Positions 46,722-56,122 of a stretch of DNA of 64,000 nt are shown here, one piece after another. Each line of letters starts with the position of its first letter. Within the stretch, counting starts at the first letter, position 1. Source of the DNA: Intestinirhabdus alba (GTDB lineage Bacteria; Pseudomonadota; Gammaproteobacteria; Enterobacterales; Enterobacteriaceae); NCBI RefSeq assembly GCF_009711095.1, contig NZ_WMJZ01000004.1, positions 122,253 to 186,252 of the forward strand, in the 5' to 3' direction. The notes under the pieces were generated by a model that was given only the letters and a program-made list of their open reading frames with translations, did no database searches and was not told the origin of the DNA. A program made the position numbers and the translations under genes.

Positions 46722-46958
46722 ATGAATAACTTAATTACCAAATGCTATGTTGCGACTCTCATTCGTCTTGAGCAGTTTGGAAAGGATCGTCGCGGCGTAA
46801 CGGCAATTGAATATGCCCTGATTGGGGTCGCAATGGCTACCCTGCTGGCCTATATTTTAGGCGATCAAAACAGCGGCTTCCTGGGCGAACTGAAAAAAGC
46901 CTTTGATGCAATTGCGCAGGCGATTTCTCAGGTAACGATCTCTTCGTCGAATCCATAA
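46722..46958 (+). CDS. flp: Flp-type pilin
   Basis: 78 residues. The class IVb prepilin site is G|VTAIEY (KDRRGVTAIEYALIGVAMAT) followed by a hydrophobic helix; the mature pilin is about 53 residues. It forms the Tad pilus fibre. Strong Shine-Dalgarno (AAAGGAAA). The leader is unusually long (about 25 residues) and basic. It is followed by a 90-base gap before the peptidase gene. Confidence 0.95.
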   Translation: MNNLITKCYVATLIRLEQFGKDRRGVTAIEYALIGVAMATLLAYILGDQNSGFLGELKKAFDAIAQAISQVTISSSNP

Positions 46959-47049
46959 TAAAACGATTACTCTCTAGAGGCTGTAAGGGCGTAATGGATT
47001 ATGTTCTTACAGCATTTATGATTTCTATAAACGGCAGGCTGGAAAGATA

Positions 47050-47490
47050 ATGGCGACATGGGTGCTAAGAATTGATTTTTTATTGATAACTCTACTCCTC
47101 GTATTTATTGCGTGGGAGGATATTCTGCTGCGCCTCATTTCACATCGAACCCTGTTGATACTGCTCGGCCTCCTGATCCCTTTTATATTATTACAGCATA
47201 AAATGCCTAACTTTGCTGCTGCGGGAACGGTGCTGCTCTCTGGTTTTTTATTTTTTTCGCTTGGCGCTATCGGCGGCGGTGACGTAAAGCTGCTGACCGT
47301 TCTTTCGCTGTCAATGAATAGCCATATTCTGGTTAATTTCTTTATTACGATGGCTTTTTGGGGAGGATTTGTCGTATTGATCGGCCTTATTTTTTTTCGT
47401 ACCGCTATACGCCAAAGCGGTGTGCCTTATGCCGTACCGATTTCATTGGCTTTTCTTTTTACATATCCTATATCCCTGCTCACTTTTTGA
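47050..47490 (+). CDS. tadV: Prepilin peptidase TadV/CpaA
   Basis: 146 residues with five or six membrane helices. Two catalytic aspartates: in WEDILLRLISHRTL and in GGGDVKLLTVLSL. Aspartic peptidase A24A without the N-terminal methylase domain, as in all TadV. It processes Flp and the pseudopilins TadE and TadF at the inner membrane. Confidence 0.92.
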   Translation: MATWVLRIDFLLITLLLVFIAWEDILLRLISHRTLLILLGLLIPFILLQHKMPNFAAAGTVLLSGFLFFSLGAIGGGDVKLLTVLSLSMNSHILVNFFITMAFWGGFVVLIGLIFFRTAIRQSGVPYAVPISLAFLFTYPISLLTF

Positions 47491-47509
47491 ACTTAAAAGG
47501 ACAGAATGA

Positions 47510-48337
47510 ATGAATCATAGAATGCTTTTTTTTCTTTCAATTATTGTGATAGCTGTTGGGGTTATAGGCATTATTACTCAAAAGAATACTGCAACACCTC
47601 ATGAAACCTCAATCAAACAAACAAAGGCTGCAAAAAAGACCATTGTTATCGCTGAGGCAACGCACAGCCTTACTCCCAGAGAGATCTTACGGGCAGAAGA
47701 CTATAAATTAAGAACAATCGAGATCGATGATAATCAAAAAGATATTCGCGACATTTCTTTATTAGGTACAAAGAATCTCACAGGTTATCTGGTACGCAAC
47801 AATATATCTCAGGATTCATCTATTTTGCCCACGTTCATTGAGGCACCGACCAGTAAAACGTTTGTAATTCATAGCCTGAAAGCGGATGAACTGCCCTATG
47901 GATATCAGGTAGGCGAGGACGATGCCTATCTCCTCTCCTCACTCGCAGTCGGCGATCGCGTCTCCTTATATATCAGACTCATTGAAGTTGAAAAAGATAA
48001 GAAAGATAAAATTGGCCTTGTTCCTGAAGGGAGTATTAATCCAGACGCTCAGATGAAAAAATATACGCTGAACAGAATCTCCGACCCCATAAGTATTTTG
48101 CAAGTCAATGAACAAAAGAAACTGTCAACCGCAGGTCGCGCGTACGGACAAAAAAATATAGTAGGTACGATAGTGCTGCGTATGAATCGAAAACAATTAG
48201 CAAACCTGCGCGTAGTTGAAAAAGCCGGGGACATTTTGCTGTTTCCCGTTACCCGCGATCAAGACAACGTAACGGTAAAAATGGATGAAGTTTTACCCCA
48301 ACTCCGCTCCGTTAAAGAATTGAGAGGTGGCAAGTGA
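47510..48337 (+). CDS. rcpC: Flp pilus assembly protein RcpC/CpaB
   Basis: 275 residues with an N-terminal membrane anchor (LFFLSIIVIAVGVIGIITQ) and a SAF-like domain (VIAEATHSLTPREILRAEDY) followed by the RcpC-type beta region (SLAVGDRVSLYIRLIEVEKD; FPVTRDQDNV). A periplasmic partner that helps gate or stabilise the RcpA secretin. It overlaps rcpA by 4 bases. Confidence 0.9.
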   Translation: MNHRMLFFLSIIVIAVGVIGIITQKNTATPHETSIKQTKAAKKTIVIAEATHSLTPREILRAEDYKLRTIEIDDNQKDIRDISLLGTKNLTGYLVRNNISQDSSILPTFIEAPTSKTFVIHSLKADELPYGYQVGEDDAYLLSSLAVGDRVSLYIRLIEVEKDKKDKIGLVPEGSINPDAQMKKYTLNRISDPISILQVNEQKKLSTAGRAYGQKNIVGTIVLRMNRKQLANLRVVEKAGDILLFPVTRDQDNVTVKMDEVLPQLRSVKELRGGK

Positions 48338-49743
48338 TTAAGCATTCCGGCTCAAAATTGCTCATTTTATTTCAACGATATCGGAATCTGCGTATCACTA
48401 TCCGATTCCTGCTTTGGGTCATCGGATTAAGCTTCTGCGCGAATGCGTTCGCAGCAGAGCTGTATATGAATACGGGCGATTCCGAAGTCATCCAGACGCA
48501 GGGCGATATTGATACCGTGTTTATTTCAGCACCTGAAGTTGCTGATTATGAAATCATCAGCAATCGCAGCGTGATGGTTTACGCGCGCGATCCTGGACGT
48601 ACCGACCTGATTGCATTTGATAAAAATGGCGATCGGCTTATTAAGAGTACAATTATCGTTGACCCGACGCTTAGCGCCGTCCAGAAGCAAATTGCGCAGA
48701 TCTCTCCTGACAGCCATGTTTCGATTCAGAAAATGGGCGAAACTTATATTATCAGCGGCACCGTTCCCACAGAGGATGACCGGGACAGGATCTATCAGCT
48801 CGTAGGCGAAGGAACCGGCGCTAAAAAGGTCGTCAATAAAAAACAGATCGCCTCGTTAGGAGGCTCCGGCGGTGGAAGCGACAGCGGTGGGGGACAAAAT
48901 AACAGCGCCTCGTGGCTTGATGAAGTTATCTATGAAAACGTCATTAATAAACTTCAGCTGCCCGTCACTAATCAGGTTAACGTCAAACTCTCTGTGGTTG
49001 AGGTGACGAAGACATTTACCGACAACGTGGGTATCGACTGGGGTTCCGTTGGGGCCTCGCCGGGCACGTTCCGCTTTATCAAGTTTGATGCCGATACGCT
49101 CACCGGGCTGGTACATGCCATCAGTAATGATTCCGTTGCCAGAGTATTAGCCGAACCCAATCTTTCCGTCCTCTCCGGTGAAACCGCAGAGTTTCTCGTC
49201 GGCGGCGAAGTTCCCGTGGTGACCAGCTCAGGCAATAACGGCACCAACGTCCAGTATAAGGAGTTCGGCATTAAGCTGAACGTGGGTGCCAAGGTGAACA
49301 GCACCAAAAAAATTCGCATTACCCTCGGCGAAGAGGTAAGCAATGTGGATGATAAATTCGATACCACAAGCGGCGATAGCTTCCCCACCTTCCAGACGCG
49401 GCGGGCGCGCACGACCGTAGAGCTTGCCGACGGCGAAAGTTTCCTGCTGGGCGGTTTAATCAGTAATAACGAGCGAGAGGCGCTGGCCAAAATCCCCTTT
49501 ATTGGCGATGTCCCCATCCTCGGCGCGTTATTTCGCAATGCCACCACCGAACGCACCCGCGGCGAACTGATGGTCGTCGCGACGGTAAACCTGGTGAAGC
49601 CGGTTGGTATTCATGACGTCGTGATCCCTGATTTTCAGCGGACGTCGACCTGGGCGCGTTTTCTCAACTTTAGCAATATTAGCGATTCTCACAACCGCAA
49701 ACAGGCCCTGGATTTTATGGAGCAGGGAGGGTTTATCAAATGA
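48334..49743 (+). CDS. rcpA: Outer-membrane secretin RcpA/CpaC
   Basis: 469 residues. Signal segment at about 22-40 (ending ANAFA), an N-terminal pilus/N0-like domain (VIQTQGDIDTVFISAPEVAD), a BON-like region, a Gly/Ser linker (GGSGGGSDSGGG) and the secretin domain (AEPNLSVLSGETAEFLVGGE, ending IPFIGDVPILGALFRN). Forms the outer-membrane pore for the Tad pilus. Confidence 0.95.
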   Translation: MIKHSGSKLLILFQRYRNLRITIRFLLWVIGLSFCANAFAAELYMNTGDSEVIQTQGDIDTVFISAPEVADYEIISNRSVMVYARDPGRTDLIAFDKNGDRLIKSTIIVDPTLSAVQKQIAQISPDSHVSIQKMGETYIISGTVPTEDDRDRIYQLVGEGTGAKKVVNKKQIASLGGSGGGSDSGGGQNNSASWLDEVIYENVINKLQLPVTNQVNVKLSVVEVTKTFTDNVGIDWGSVGASPGTFRFIKFDADTLTGLVHAISNDSVARVLAEPNLSVLSGETAEFLVGGEVPVVTSSGNNGTNVQYKEFGIKLNVGAKVNSTKKIRITLGEEVSNVDDKFDTTSGDSFPTFQTRRARTTVELADGESFLLGGLISNNEREALAKIPFIGDVPILGALFRNATTERTRGELMVVATVNLVKPVGIHDVVIPDFQRTSTWARFLNFSNISDSHNRKQALDFMEQGGFIK

Positions 49744-50228
49744 GTTTACCTAACAAAATATTCAGTACATTATTGTGCGTGATGCTGTTTATTCCCGGCC
49801 TGTGCCGTGCAGAAACCTATGGTCAACCTGAAATACGCGAACAACAATTTACTTTAAACGATCCAGGAAAAATAGAAACTGAAGTTCTGGTGGGAGAACT
49901 TTTATCCAAAGTAAATGCAAACTTTACGGGCACCATAAAGATATACTGGGCTAATGATGAATTCTCAGATATAAGCAAAATCTTGCGCCAACGATTAATA
50001 ACCGGAGGCGTTGCGCCTGAGCGGATCCAGATTGAGTATGCCAGCGGAGGTTTTACAAACAACGCGGTCAATGGCATCAAAGTTATCATTCAGGAAATAA
50101 TTCTCCGGCTACCTGAATGTAGTTACCGCGCTCAGCGTTATAACTTTGATTACCATGATGAGATGGGCTGTGCCATTAATAATACACGTAGCTCCTCAAT
50201 AATTAATCCCTATCATTTTAATTTTTAA
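49740..50228 (+). CDS. rcpB: RcpB/CpaD-like periplasmic pilus protein
   Basis: 162 residues with a signal peptide (LLCVMLFIPGLCRA|E). The C-terminus CSYRAQRYNFDYHDEMGCAI followed by NNTRSSSIINPYHF corresponds to the conserved CpaD ending (GCA..N....I.NP.D). Some CpaD proteins are lipoproteins; no clear lipobox is seen here. It overlaps rcpA by 4 bases. An outer-membrane partner of the secretin. Confidence 0.75.
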   Translation: MSLPNKIFSTLLCVMLFIPGLCRAETYGQPEIREQQFTLNDPGKIETEVLVGELLSKVNANFTGTIKIYWANDEFSDISKILRQRLITGGVAPERIQIEYASGGFTNNAVNGIKVIIQEIILRLPECSYRAQRYNFDYHDEMGCAINNTRSSSIINPYHFNF

Positions 50229-50240
50229 GGCTTAACAGTA

Positions 50241-51335
50241 ATGTTACTCTTTCCGCAAAAAGACGATAAGAATATTGTTCAAGAGAGAATATTCTTAGTG
50301 TACTCCGCAAGGGAGAGCGTTAATACATCGCTGAGCGAGATGCTGCGCACGGCGGGTTTTAGCGACGTTGGCTCATTTTCGCAGGATCTGATGACTCATA
50401 GCGAACTCTCGCTTCCGGCTAACGCTGCCGGCGTTATCTTCGATATTGGTCAATGTGTCGATCCAGAGGCTGTGATTACCCGAATCCAGACGGTTATTCC
50501 CCGCGATATCTGGTGCTGTGTCGTCGGCGACAGCGACTCTATTACGCTCGCTCAATCTTTTTCCCGTCAGGGCATCTTCTACTTCAACCTGAAGGCGCAG
50601 TCAGAAGCGCTGATCGCCGCGGCAACAGCCGGCACATTGGCACACTCTCCGCGTAATACGGTCTGTATCAGCGTACTCGGCTGTAAAGGCGGTATCGGCA
50701 ATACACAAATTGCCTGGCAGCTGGCGCAGCAAATGGTCCAACGCCGATCGATGCCAACCCTGTTTATTCAGGGGCTGACGGGTTCACACGATCTGGATCT
50801 GCTTATAGGTAAAAAACTGGTACAGGATATCACCCCGGTCAATAAGCACCTGGATGCCATGCAGCTGGATGCGGAAAGCCTGCCCGACCTCAAGCAAAAT
50901 ACCTACGATAAGTACAATTTTGTGCTATTCGAAGAGACGATTAACGCTTCCAGCAAAGAAACGCTGCGCCAGCTGGTCGAAAATACAACCTGCCTGATCC
51001 TCGTCCTCGACAGATCGATGGCATCGGTGCGTATTGTGCACACCATAACAGGCATTCTCGACTCGCTGAACCGTTCTCAGTCCACGCCGCGGCGGTTGAT
51101 CCTGTGCCTTAGCGACAGCCGTCCCGTTATGCCGGGCATGTTAAGCATTGAGGAGCTGCAATCCCTGCTCGAACGCCAGTTAGATATCGTCTTTCCCTAT
51201 AAAAAATCGACCGGCCTGCCGGCCTTTAAGCTGCGCAAGAGCTTATCGCCTATTGATTTACTTACTCAACGTGTATTAGGCGCTCCCGCGCCAGCTTCTT
51301 CACGTTTTCTCATCCGCCTGACTCAGAAATCGTAA
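50241..51335 (+). CDS. tadZ: TadZ/CpaE localisation ATPase-like protein
   Basis: 364 residues. An N-terminal receiver-like domain (about 1-130) and a C-terminal MinD/ParA-like domain. The deviant Walker A reads GCKGGIGNTQ: Asn154 stands where MinD-type ATPases have the second Lys, so ATP hydrolysis is doubtful. TadZ proteins place the Tad machine at a cell pole; many have atypical nucleotide sites. Confidence 0.88.
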   Translation: MLLFPQKDDKNIVQERIFLVYSARESVNTSLSEMLRTAGFSDVGSFSQDLMTHSELSLPANAAGVIFDIGQCVDPEAVITRIQTVIPRDIWCCVVGDSDSITLAQSFSRQGIFYFNLKAQSEALIAAATAGTLAHSPRNTVCISVLGCKGGIGNTQIAWQLAQQMVQRRSMPTLFIQGLTGSHDLDLLIGKKLVQDITPVNKHLDAMQLDAESLPDLKQNTYDKYNFVLFEETINASSKETLRQLVENTTCLILVLDRSMASVRIVHTITGILDSLNRSQSTPRRLILCLSDSRPVMPGMLSIEELQSLLERQLDIVFPYKKSTGLPAFKLRKSLSPIDLLTQRVLGAPAPASSRFLIRLTQKS

Positions 51336-51341
51336 CGATAA

Positions 51342-52625
51342 ATGGATATGAATACCGCTCTGCAAGAAAAAATTCGTGATGATGTTCTTAAGACCATTGA
51401 GATTAACAAGATCGAGGGGCTTATTAACGATCGTTCACTGCTGCTGATTGAAATGGGCCGACTGATCGAAAAGGTTATTGAGCAGCAAAATATTTATTTG
51501 AACAGCCATGCCCAACGCCAGATGGCTGAAATTATGGCCGATGAAATTATCGGTTATGGTCCGCTCAGACCTCTGCTGGAGGATGATAGCGTCAATGATA
51601 TTTTGGTTAACGGGCCTTATAAAATATTTATCGAACGCCGCGGTAAGCTGGAGCTGACCGAGCAGAAATTTATTAACAACGCCCAATTAACGGATATTGC
51701 GAAACGTCTCGTCCAGCGGGTAGGTCGCCGGCTGGATGAAGGACAACCGCTGGTCGACGCCCGTCTGCCTGACGGCAGCCGACTGAACGTGGCGATTCCT
51801 CCTGTCTCTCTGGACGGCACGGCAATATCCATTCGAAAATTTGGTAAAAGTAATATTGAGCTGCAGGATCTCATTCACTTTGGCGCGCTAAGCGGCCAGA
51901 TGGCAAACTTCCTGATCATCGCCGCCCGCGTGCGTCTTAATATTATTATCTCCGGCGGGACCGGCTCCGGGAAAACAACGCTGCTTAACGCTCTGTCCAA
52001 ATATATCGATCCTACCGAGCGTATTATTACCATGGAGGACGCCGCCGAGCTACGGCTGATGCAGCCCCACGTCCTGCGTATGGAAACACGGCTGGCCGGC
52101 GTAGAAAATACCGGGCAAATCACCATGCGCTCATTACTCATTAACTCATTGCGTATGCGTCCTGACCGTATCATCGTTGGGGAATGTCGCGGCGAAGAAG
52201 CGTTTGAAATGCTCCAGGCGATGAATACCGGCCATGACGGCTCCATGTCAACGCTTCACGCCAACAGCCCGCGAGACGCCATTTCTCGTCTTGAGAATAT
52301 GGTCATGATGGCCGGGATGAATATTCCTATGGAATCCATCAGGCGTAATATCGTTTCCGCGATTAATATCGTCGTTCAGGTTTCGAGACTTAATGATGGT
52401 AGCCGTAAAATAATGAACATTAGTGAGGTTATGGGCATTGAAGGCGATCGCGTCATCCTGCAAGATATTTTCTCATTCGCCAGCCAGAGCGAACGCGGTG
52501 AGGATGGTAAAATCAAAGGAGATTTTATCAATCACGGTATTCTGATGCGTTCCGCAGTTATGCATAACGCGGTTATGTTTGATCTTGTCGATGAGCTTAA
52601 GCAGATATTTGGCTTGAAGGAGTGA
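51342..52625 (+). CDS. tadA: TadA/CpaF secretion ATPase
   Basis: 427 residues, type II/IV secretion ATPase. Walker A GGTGSGKTT with Lys211, Asp box TERIITMEDAAELRL, Walker B RPDRIIVGECRGEEAFEMLQ, His box STLHANSPRDAISRLE. The hexameric motor that drives assembly and retraction of the Flp pilus from the cytoplasmic face with TadB and TadC. Confidence 0.97.
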   Translation: MDMNTALQEKIRDDVLKTIEINKIEGLINDRSLLLIEMGRLIEKVIEQQNIYLNSHAQRQMAEIMADEIIGYGPLRPLLEDDSVNDILVNGPYKIFIERRGKLELTEQKFINNAQLTDIAKRLVQRVGRRLDEGQPLVDARLPDGSRLNVAIPPVSLDGTAISIRKFGKSNIELQDLIHFGALSGQMANFLIIAARVRLNIIISGGTGSGKTTLLNALSKYIDPTERIITMEDAAELRLMQPHVLRMETRLAGVENTGQITMRSLLINSLRMRPDRIIVGECRGEEAFEMLQAMNTGHDGSMSTLHANSPRDAISRLENMVMMAGMNIPMESIRRNIVSAINIVVQVSRLNDGSRKIMNISEVMGIEGDRVILQDIFSFASQSERGEDGKIKGDFINHGILMRSAVMHNAVMFDLVDELKQIFGLKE

Positions 52626-52628
52626 TCT

Positions 52629-53501
52629 ATGTTCTACATCATCATTTCTATTGGTGCCGCACTATTGATAATGAACTATCTGCGGTGGCACAAAATAATT
52701 CGCAGCGTAGCGTCAGAAACCTCATTAAAAAAAGATTTTCTCCCCTATGTCTATGCCAGAGCGTACTGGAACGAGTGGCAACAGTACGCTTTTGGCGACT
52801 ACAGCCTTAAAGGGATGAAAGGGGCGATTATCACTGCGGTTCTCATTGTGGCTTTACTGGTCGTCAACGGTAACTGGTTTAAGTTTAACTGGCCAATGTT
52901 CTTAGTCATGCTAATGGCGAGCGCATTTATTCTGCAGATCAGAATTGGCAGAAGTCTTCGTCGAAGGTATTTCGAAGCAAGTTTTCCGGAAGTGTTATCA
53001 GTAATGAACTCCGCAGTCTCAGCAGGCAACAGTATTCATCAGGCGCTCCACCGATGCGGTTCCGGTATTGATGGCGATATCGGCCTGGTATTTAAACGCA
53101 TTAATCAGCGGCTTAATCTCGGCGAGGAGCCTGAACGTGTTTTTAACGACGCCTGGAAAGAGTATCAATACCGTGAATTTTACTTTTTTAATATTGTTAT
53201 GCTGGTCAGTATGCAGCTGGGAGGACAACTTCGGGTTCTGATTGGACGCCTGTCAAGGATTATTACAAACAGTAAAAATATGGCCCGCAGAAAAGCCGCG
53301 CTGACGTCCGAAGCGCGAACCTCGGCAAAGATTGTCGCAGCGATTCCGCTACTATTTTTTTGTGGCATGAAGTATTTTAGTCCGGAAAATTTTGATTTTA
53401 TTATTCACGACAGCATTGGCAGGTTAATTCTTTACTATGTCATCGCCAGCGAGCTTATAGGCATGGCGATTATCTGGTATCTACTCAGAAAGGCAACCTG
53501 A
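52629..53501 (+). CDS. tadB: TadB inner-membrane platform protein
   Basis: 290 residues with four hydrophobic helices and a T2SSF/GspF domain (FPEVLSVMNSAVSAGNSIHQ; VSMQLGGQLRVLIGRLSRII). It pairs with TadC to form the platform driven by TadA. Its stop shares a base with the start of tadC. Confidence 0.93.
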   Translation: MFYIIISIGAALLIMNYLRWHKIIRSVASETSLKKDFLPYVYARAYWNEWQQYAFGDYSLKGMKGAIITAVLIVALLVVNGNWFKFNWPMFLVMLMASAFILQIRIGRSLRRRYFEASFPEVLSVMNSAVSAGNSIHQALHRCGSGIDGDIGLVFKRINQRLNLGEEPERVFNDAWKEYQYREFYFFNIVMLVSMQLGGQLRVLIGRLSRIITNSKNMARRKAALTSEARTSAKIVAAIPLLFFCGMKYFSPENFDFIIHDSIGRLILYYVIASELIGMAIIWYLLRKAT

Positions 53502-54337
53502 TGAATTTATTTTATTTGAGTCTGCTATTATTGGGCGTCATTCTTATTGCTCTGGCTGTTCGCCAGCTGCTGCTGTGGAAGAAAAATCAGCAGTTTATTT
53601 CTTCAGAAACGAATGATTCCCAGGTTATCCAGACGCAGTTGGACTACCGGGAGATGATTATCGATAACAGCCAATGGTTGCGGTTTCTTCGACGGCTTGA
53701 TGAAGATTTAACGTTGAAGCTGCGCATTTGCGCCTTTTTTGCTGGCGGCCTGCTGGTGGGCAGCTTTACCCATTTACTGTCGATTAGTCTGCCCTCTGTC
53801 GCCGTATGTACCATGCTGTTTCTGGTTGCGATAATTGTTCTGCCGGCCCTGCTGACAGGACCGGTAATCAAAACAAAAATCAAGCTTATGCTGGATGCGC
53901 TGCCCTATTTCGTTGACCTGACTGCGGTATGCGTACAGGCAGGGATGACCGTTGAAAGCGCCATAAAATTTATTGCCGAAAGATCGGATGAACTGGATAT
54001 TAACCTGGGCAGCCTGATGCGTCATTTAATAAAACGCGCGGAGGTAAGCGGCCTTGAAGATGCGTTAATGGAAATATATCGCTCCATGGATCAAACGGAA
54101 TTACGCATGTTCTGTTCGACCCTGCAGCAGAGCGTCCATTACGGAACCTCCCTGTATGAAAATTTAATGGAGCTATCAAAAGATATTCGCATGATGCAGC
54201 TTCTGGAATCAGAAGAAAAAATCGGCAAGCTGTCCGCGAAAATGAGCGTACCGCTGATCCTGTTTATTATGTTTCCTATCACCATATTAATTGCCGCACC
54301 GGGTATTTTGAGGATAATGAAAAATGCGATTTTTTAA
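53501..54337 (+). CDS. tadC: TadC inner-membrane platform protein
   Basis: 278 residues, GspF domain: LPYFVDLTAVCVQAGMTVES, AEVSGLEDALMEIYRSMDQT, and a final membrane helix (PLILFIMFPITILIAAPGIL). Paralogue and partner of TadB. It overlaps tadD by 14 bases. Confidence 0.93.
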   Translation: MNLFYLSLLLLGVILIALAVRQLLLWKKNQQFISSETNDSQVIQTQLDYREMIIDNSQWLRFLRRLDEDLTLKLRICAFFAGGLLVGSFTHLLSISLPSVAVCTMLFLVAIIVLPALLTGPVIKTKIKLMLDALPYFVDLTAVCVQAGMTVESAIKFIAERSDELDINLGSLMRHLIKRAEVSGLEDALMEIYRSMDQTELRMFCSTLQQSVHYGTSLYENLMELSKDIRMMQLLESEEKIGKLSAKMSVPLILFIMFPITILIAAPGILRIMKNAIF

Positions 54338-55064
54338 AGCAGGCTGTATAATTGTACTTTGCTCCACGGTACTCATCGGATGCGCTGCCCGGGCTCCCGC
54401 GACGACGGCCGAAATGAACTACCGGGAAGATATCCTACTTAAAGCTAAAAATTATAGCGGCTTAATCAGCCTCTATCGCAGCTGGTTACGCAAGAAGGAG
54501 GATCCAGAGGCACGATTAAAATTATCACGCTTTTATTATCAGGCCGGTGACTATAAATCATCCCTCTATTATCTACAGCCCTTATATAAAAAAGCGGATA
54601 TCCGCGTTTATACTCTGCAGGCGCAAAATATGATTGCTCTTGGCGACTACGCTCCGGCGATCAGAGTGACCGACAGGATACTGCAGACCCAGCCGCAAAG
54701 CGCTGAAGCCTATAACCTGAAAGGCATTGCGCTGGCGCTATCCGGAAAATTATCTGAGGCCACCGCGGCGATTGATCAATCACGCACCCTGTTTATTGCC
54801 GACGATGTCGCCTTAAATAATCAGGCGATGATCAACCTGCTTGATAAGCGTTACCAGGATGCGGTAGGTATTTTATTACCGCAATATTTGCGCGGCAGAA
54901 AACAGGCGCAGTTGCTGCGCAACTTAGTTTTTTCTTTGGTCAAGGTTGGTGATATTCGCTACGCCAGAAGCATTATTCAAAGTGAAAACCTCTCCAGCCA
55001 TCCGGATGAACTTATTGATGCCCTGGCACGCATCACCGCTACCGGAGAGGATATTAATGCTTAA
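54324..55064 (+). CDS. tadD: TadD, TPR lipoprotein
   Basis: 246 residues. Lipoprotein signal with lipobox LIGC (Cys about residue 20) and repeated TPR-like helices (QAGDYKSSLYYLQPLYKKAD; TQPQSAEAYNLKGIALALSG). Pilotin-like component thought to help the secretin reach or stay in the outer membrane. It overlaps tadE by 8 bases. Confidence 0.9.
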   Translation: MRFFKAGCIIVLCSTVLIGCAARAPATTAEMNYREDILLKAKNYSGLISLYRSWLRKKEDPEARLKLSRFYYQAGDYKSSLYYLQPLYKKADIRVYTLQAQNMIALGDYAPAIRVTDRILQTQPQSAEAYNLKGIALALSGKLSEATAAIDQSRTLFIADDVALNNQAMINLLDKRYQDAVGILLPQYLRGRKQAQLLRNLVFSLVKVGDIRYARSIIQSENLSSHPDELIDALARITATGEDINA

Positions 55065-55566
55065 AACCTCTGCTCGCCTTATCCATCGTCTGCGTCGCTG
55101 CCGCAGCGGCGCGGTGACGGTAGAATTTGCTCTGACCGTTATCATATTTATTTTTCTGGTGCTCTTCGTTGCGGAGACAGCGCGCCTGGCCTATATCTCC
55201 TCGGTTCTCGATCTGGCCACTTCAGAAGCCGCAAAAGAGGCGAAAAATGCCCCAGCGGATAGCGGCTTACAGGATTATCGCACCCGCTTTGAGACACGTT
55301 TACTGAATCAGGGCGGCCACCTCTGGTCATTTCTGACGCGCGCTGATGCGACTGAAATAAACATTTCATTCGCGCCTACGATCGCCGATATGACGGCCAG
55401 CGGAGGTCAAACCGCGAACGTTACCAATATGCCCCTTGCCCGCTATCAGGTTAAGTATCACTACCACCCGATGTTTTTTCCCTTCCCCGGCTTTTGGGCT
55501 AATAACTTTTTGAATCGTGAGGTGATCTTTGTTCAGGAATATGAACGTTCAAAATTTATGGACTGA
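55057..55566 (+). CDS. tadE: TadE pseudopilin
   Basis: 169 residues from the ATG at 55057 (MLKTSARLIHRLRRCRSGAV). Pseudopilin site G|AVTVEF followed by a hydrophobic helix (ALTVIIFIFLVLFVAETARL). The upstream in-frame extension lies inside tadD and is rejected. Minor component processed by TadV. Confidence 0.9.
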   Translation: MLKTSARLIHRLRRCRSGAVTVEFALTVIIFIFLVLFVAETARLAYISSVLDLATSEAAKEAKNAPADSGLQDYRTRFETRLLNQGGHLWSFLTRADATEINISFAPTIADMTASGGQTANVTNMPLARYQVKYHYHPMFFPFPGFWANNFLNREVIFVQEYERSKFMD

Positions 55567-56119
55567 CCGCAAAGCTGCCGTCGCCGTTGAGTTTGTCCTG
55601 ATTTCTATCGCGCTATTTTTATTTCTCTTTTTCCTGAGCGATCTGGTGCTGCGCCAGGCGATGATCGGGAAGCTGGACAGGGTTTCTTACTCTGTCTCCG
55701 GGGTACTTCGCGAGCGAATTCAGCTTTTTGAGGGGCGGGAGGAGCTTCAGCAAAACGATATTGATGCCGCACTCGGCCTCGCGAAACGCATGTTAAAGGA
55801 TATGACGGAGAGCGCCGACCTGAGCCAGCTCCAGATGGTGGTTGAGGAGCTGCATTTTGACGATCCTGTTCGCCTGGGAGACACCAGTAAGGTCATCAAA
55901 ATATATAAAAGCTGGAGAAGCGGCAGCGGTAAGGCCCAATGCTCTCCGCCGCAGCCGCTCAATCAGCTGACGCAGCTAACCCCCAAGGGCAGCTATGGAC
56001 GCTGGGTGCCTCTGTATCAGGTTACGGTCTGCCTGCCGACGATCAGCTGGTTTACCCGTCTGACCTCCACTGAGCAAACGCCGACAATGTCGTCTTTTGC
56101 CATCGTGATGCTGCGCTGA
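55541..56119 (+). CDS. tadF: TadF pseudopilin
   Basis: 192 residues from the ATG at 55541 (AGGA just upstream). A TTG at 55529 with GAGGTG before it would add four residues and cannot be excluded. The processing region reads RKA|AVAVEFVLISIALFLFLF: it has the Glu of the motif but Ala instead of Gly before the cleavage site. The C-terminal part has two Cys (QCSPP; TVCLP) likely to be disulfide-bonded in the periplasm. Confidence 0.85.
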   Translation: MNVQNLWTDRKAAVAVEFVLISIALFLFLFFLSDLVLRQAMIGKLDRVSYSVSGVLRERIQLFEGREELQQNDIDAALGLAKRMLKDMTESADLSQLQMVVEELHFDDPVRLGDTSKVIKIYKSWRSGSGKAQCSPPQPLNQLTQLTPKGSYGRWVPLYQVTVCLPTISWFTRLTSTEQTPTMSSFAIVMLR

Positions 56120-56122
56120 ACG

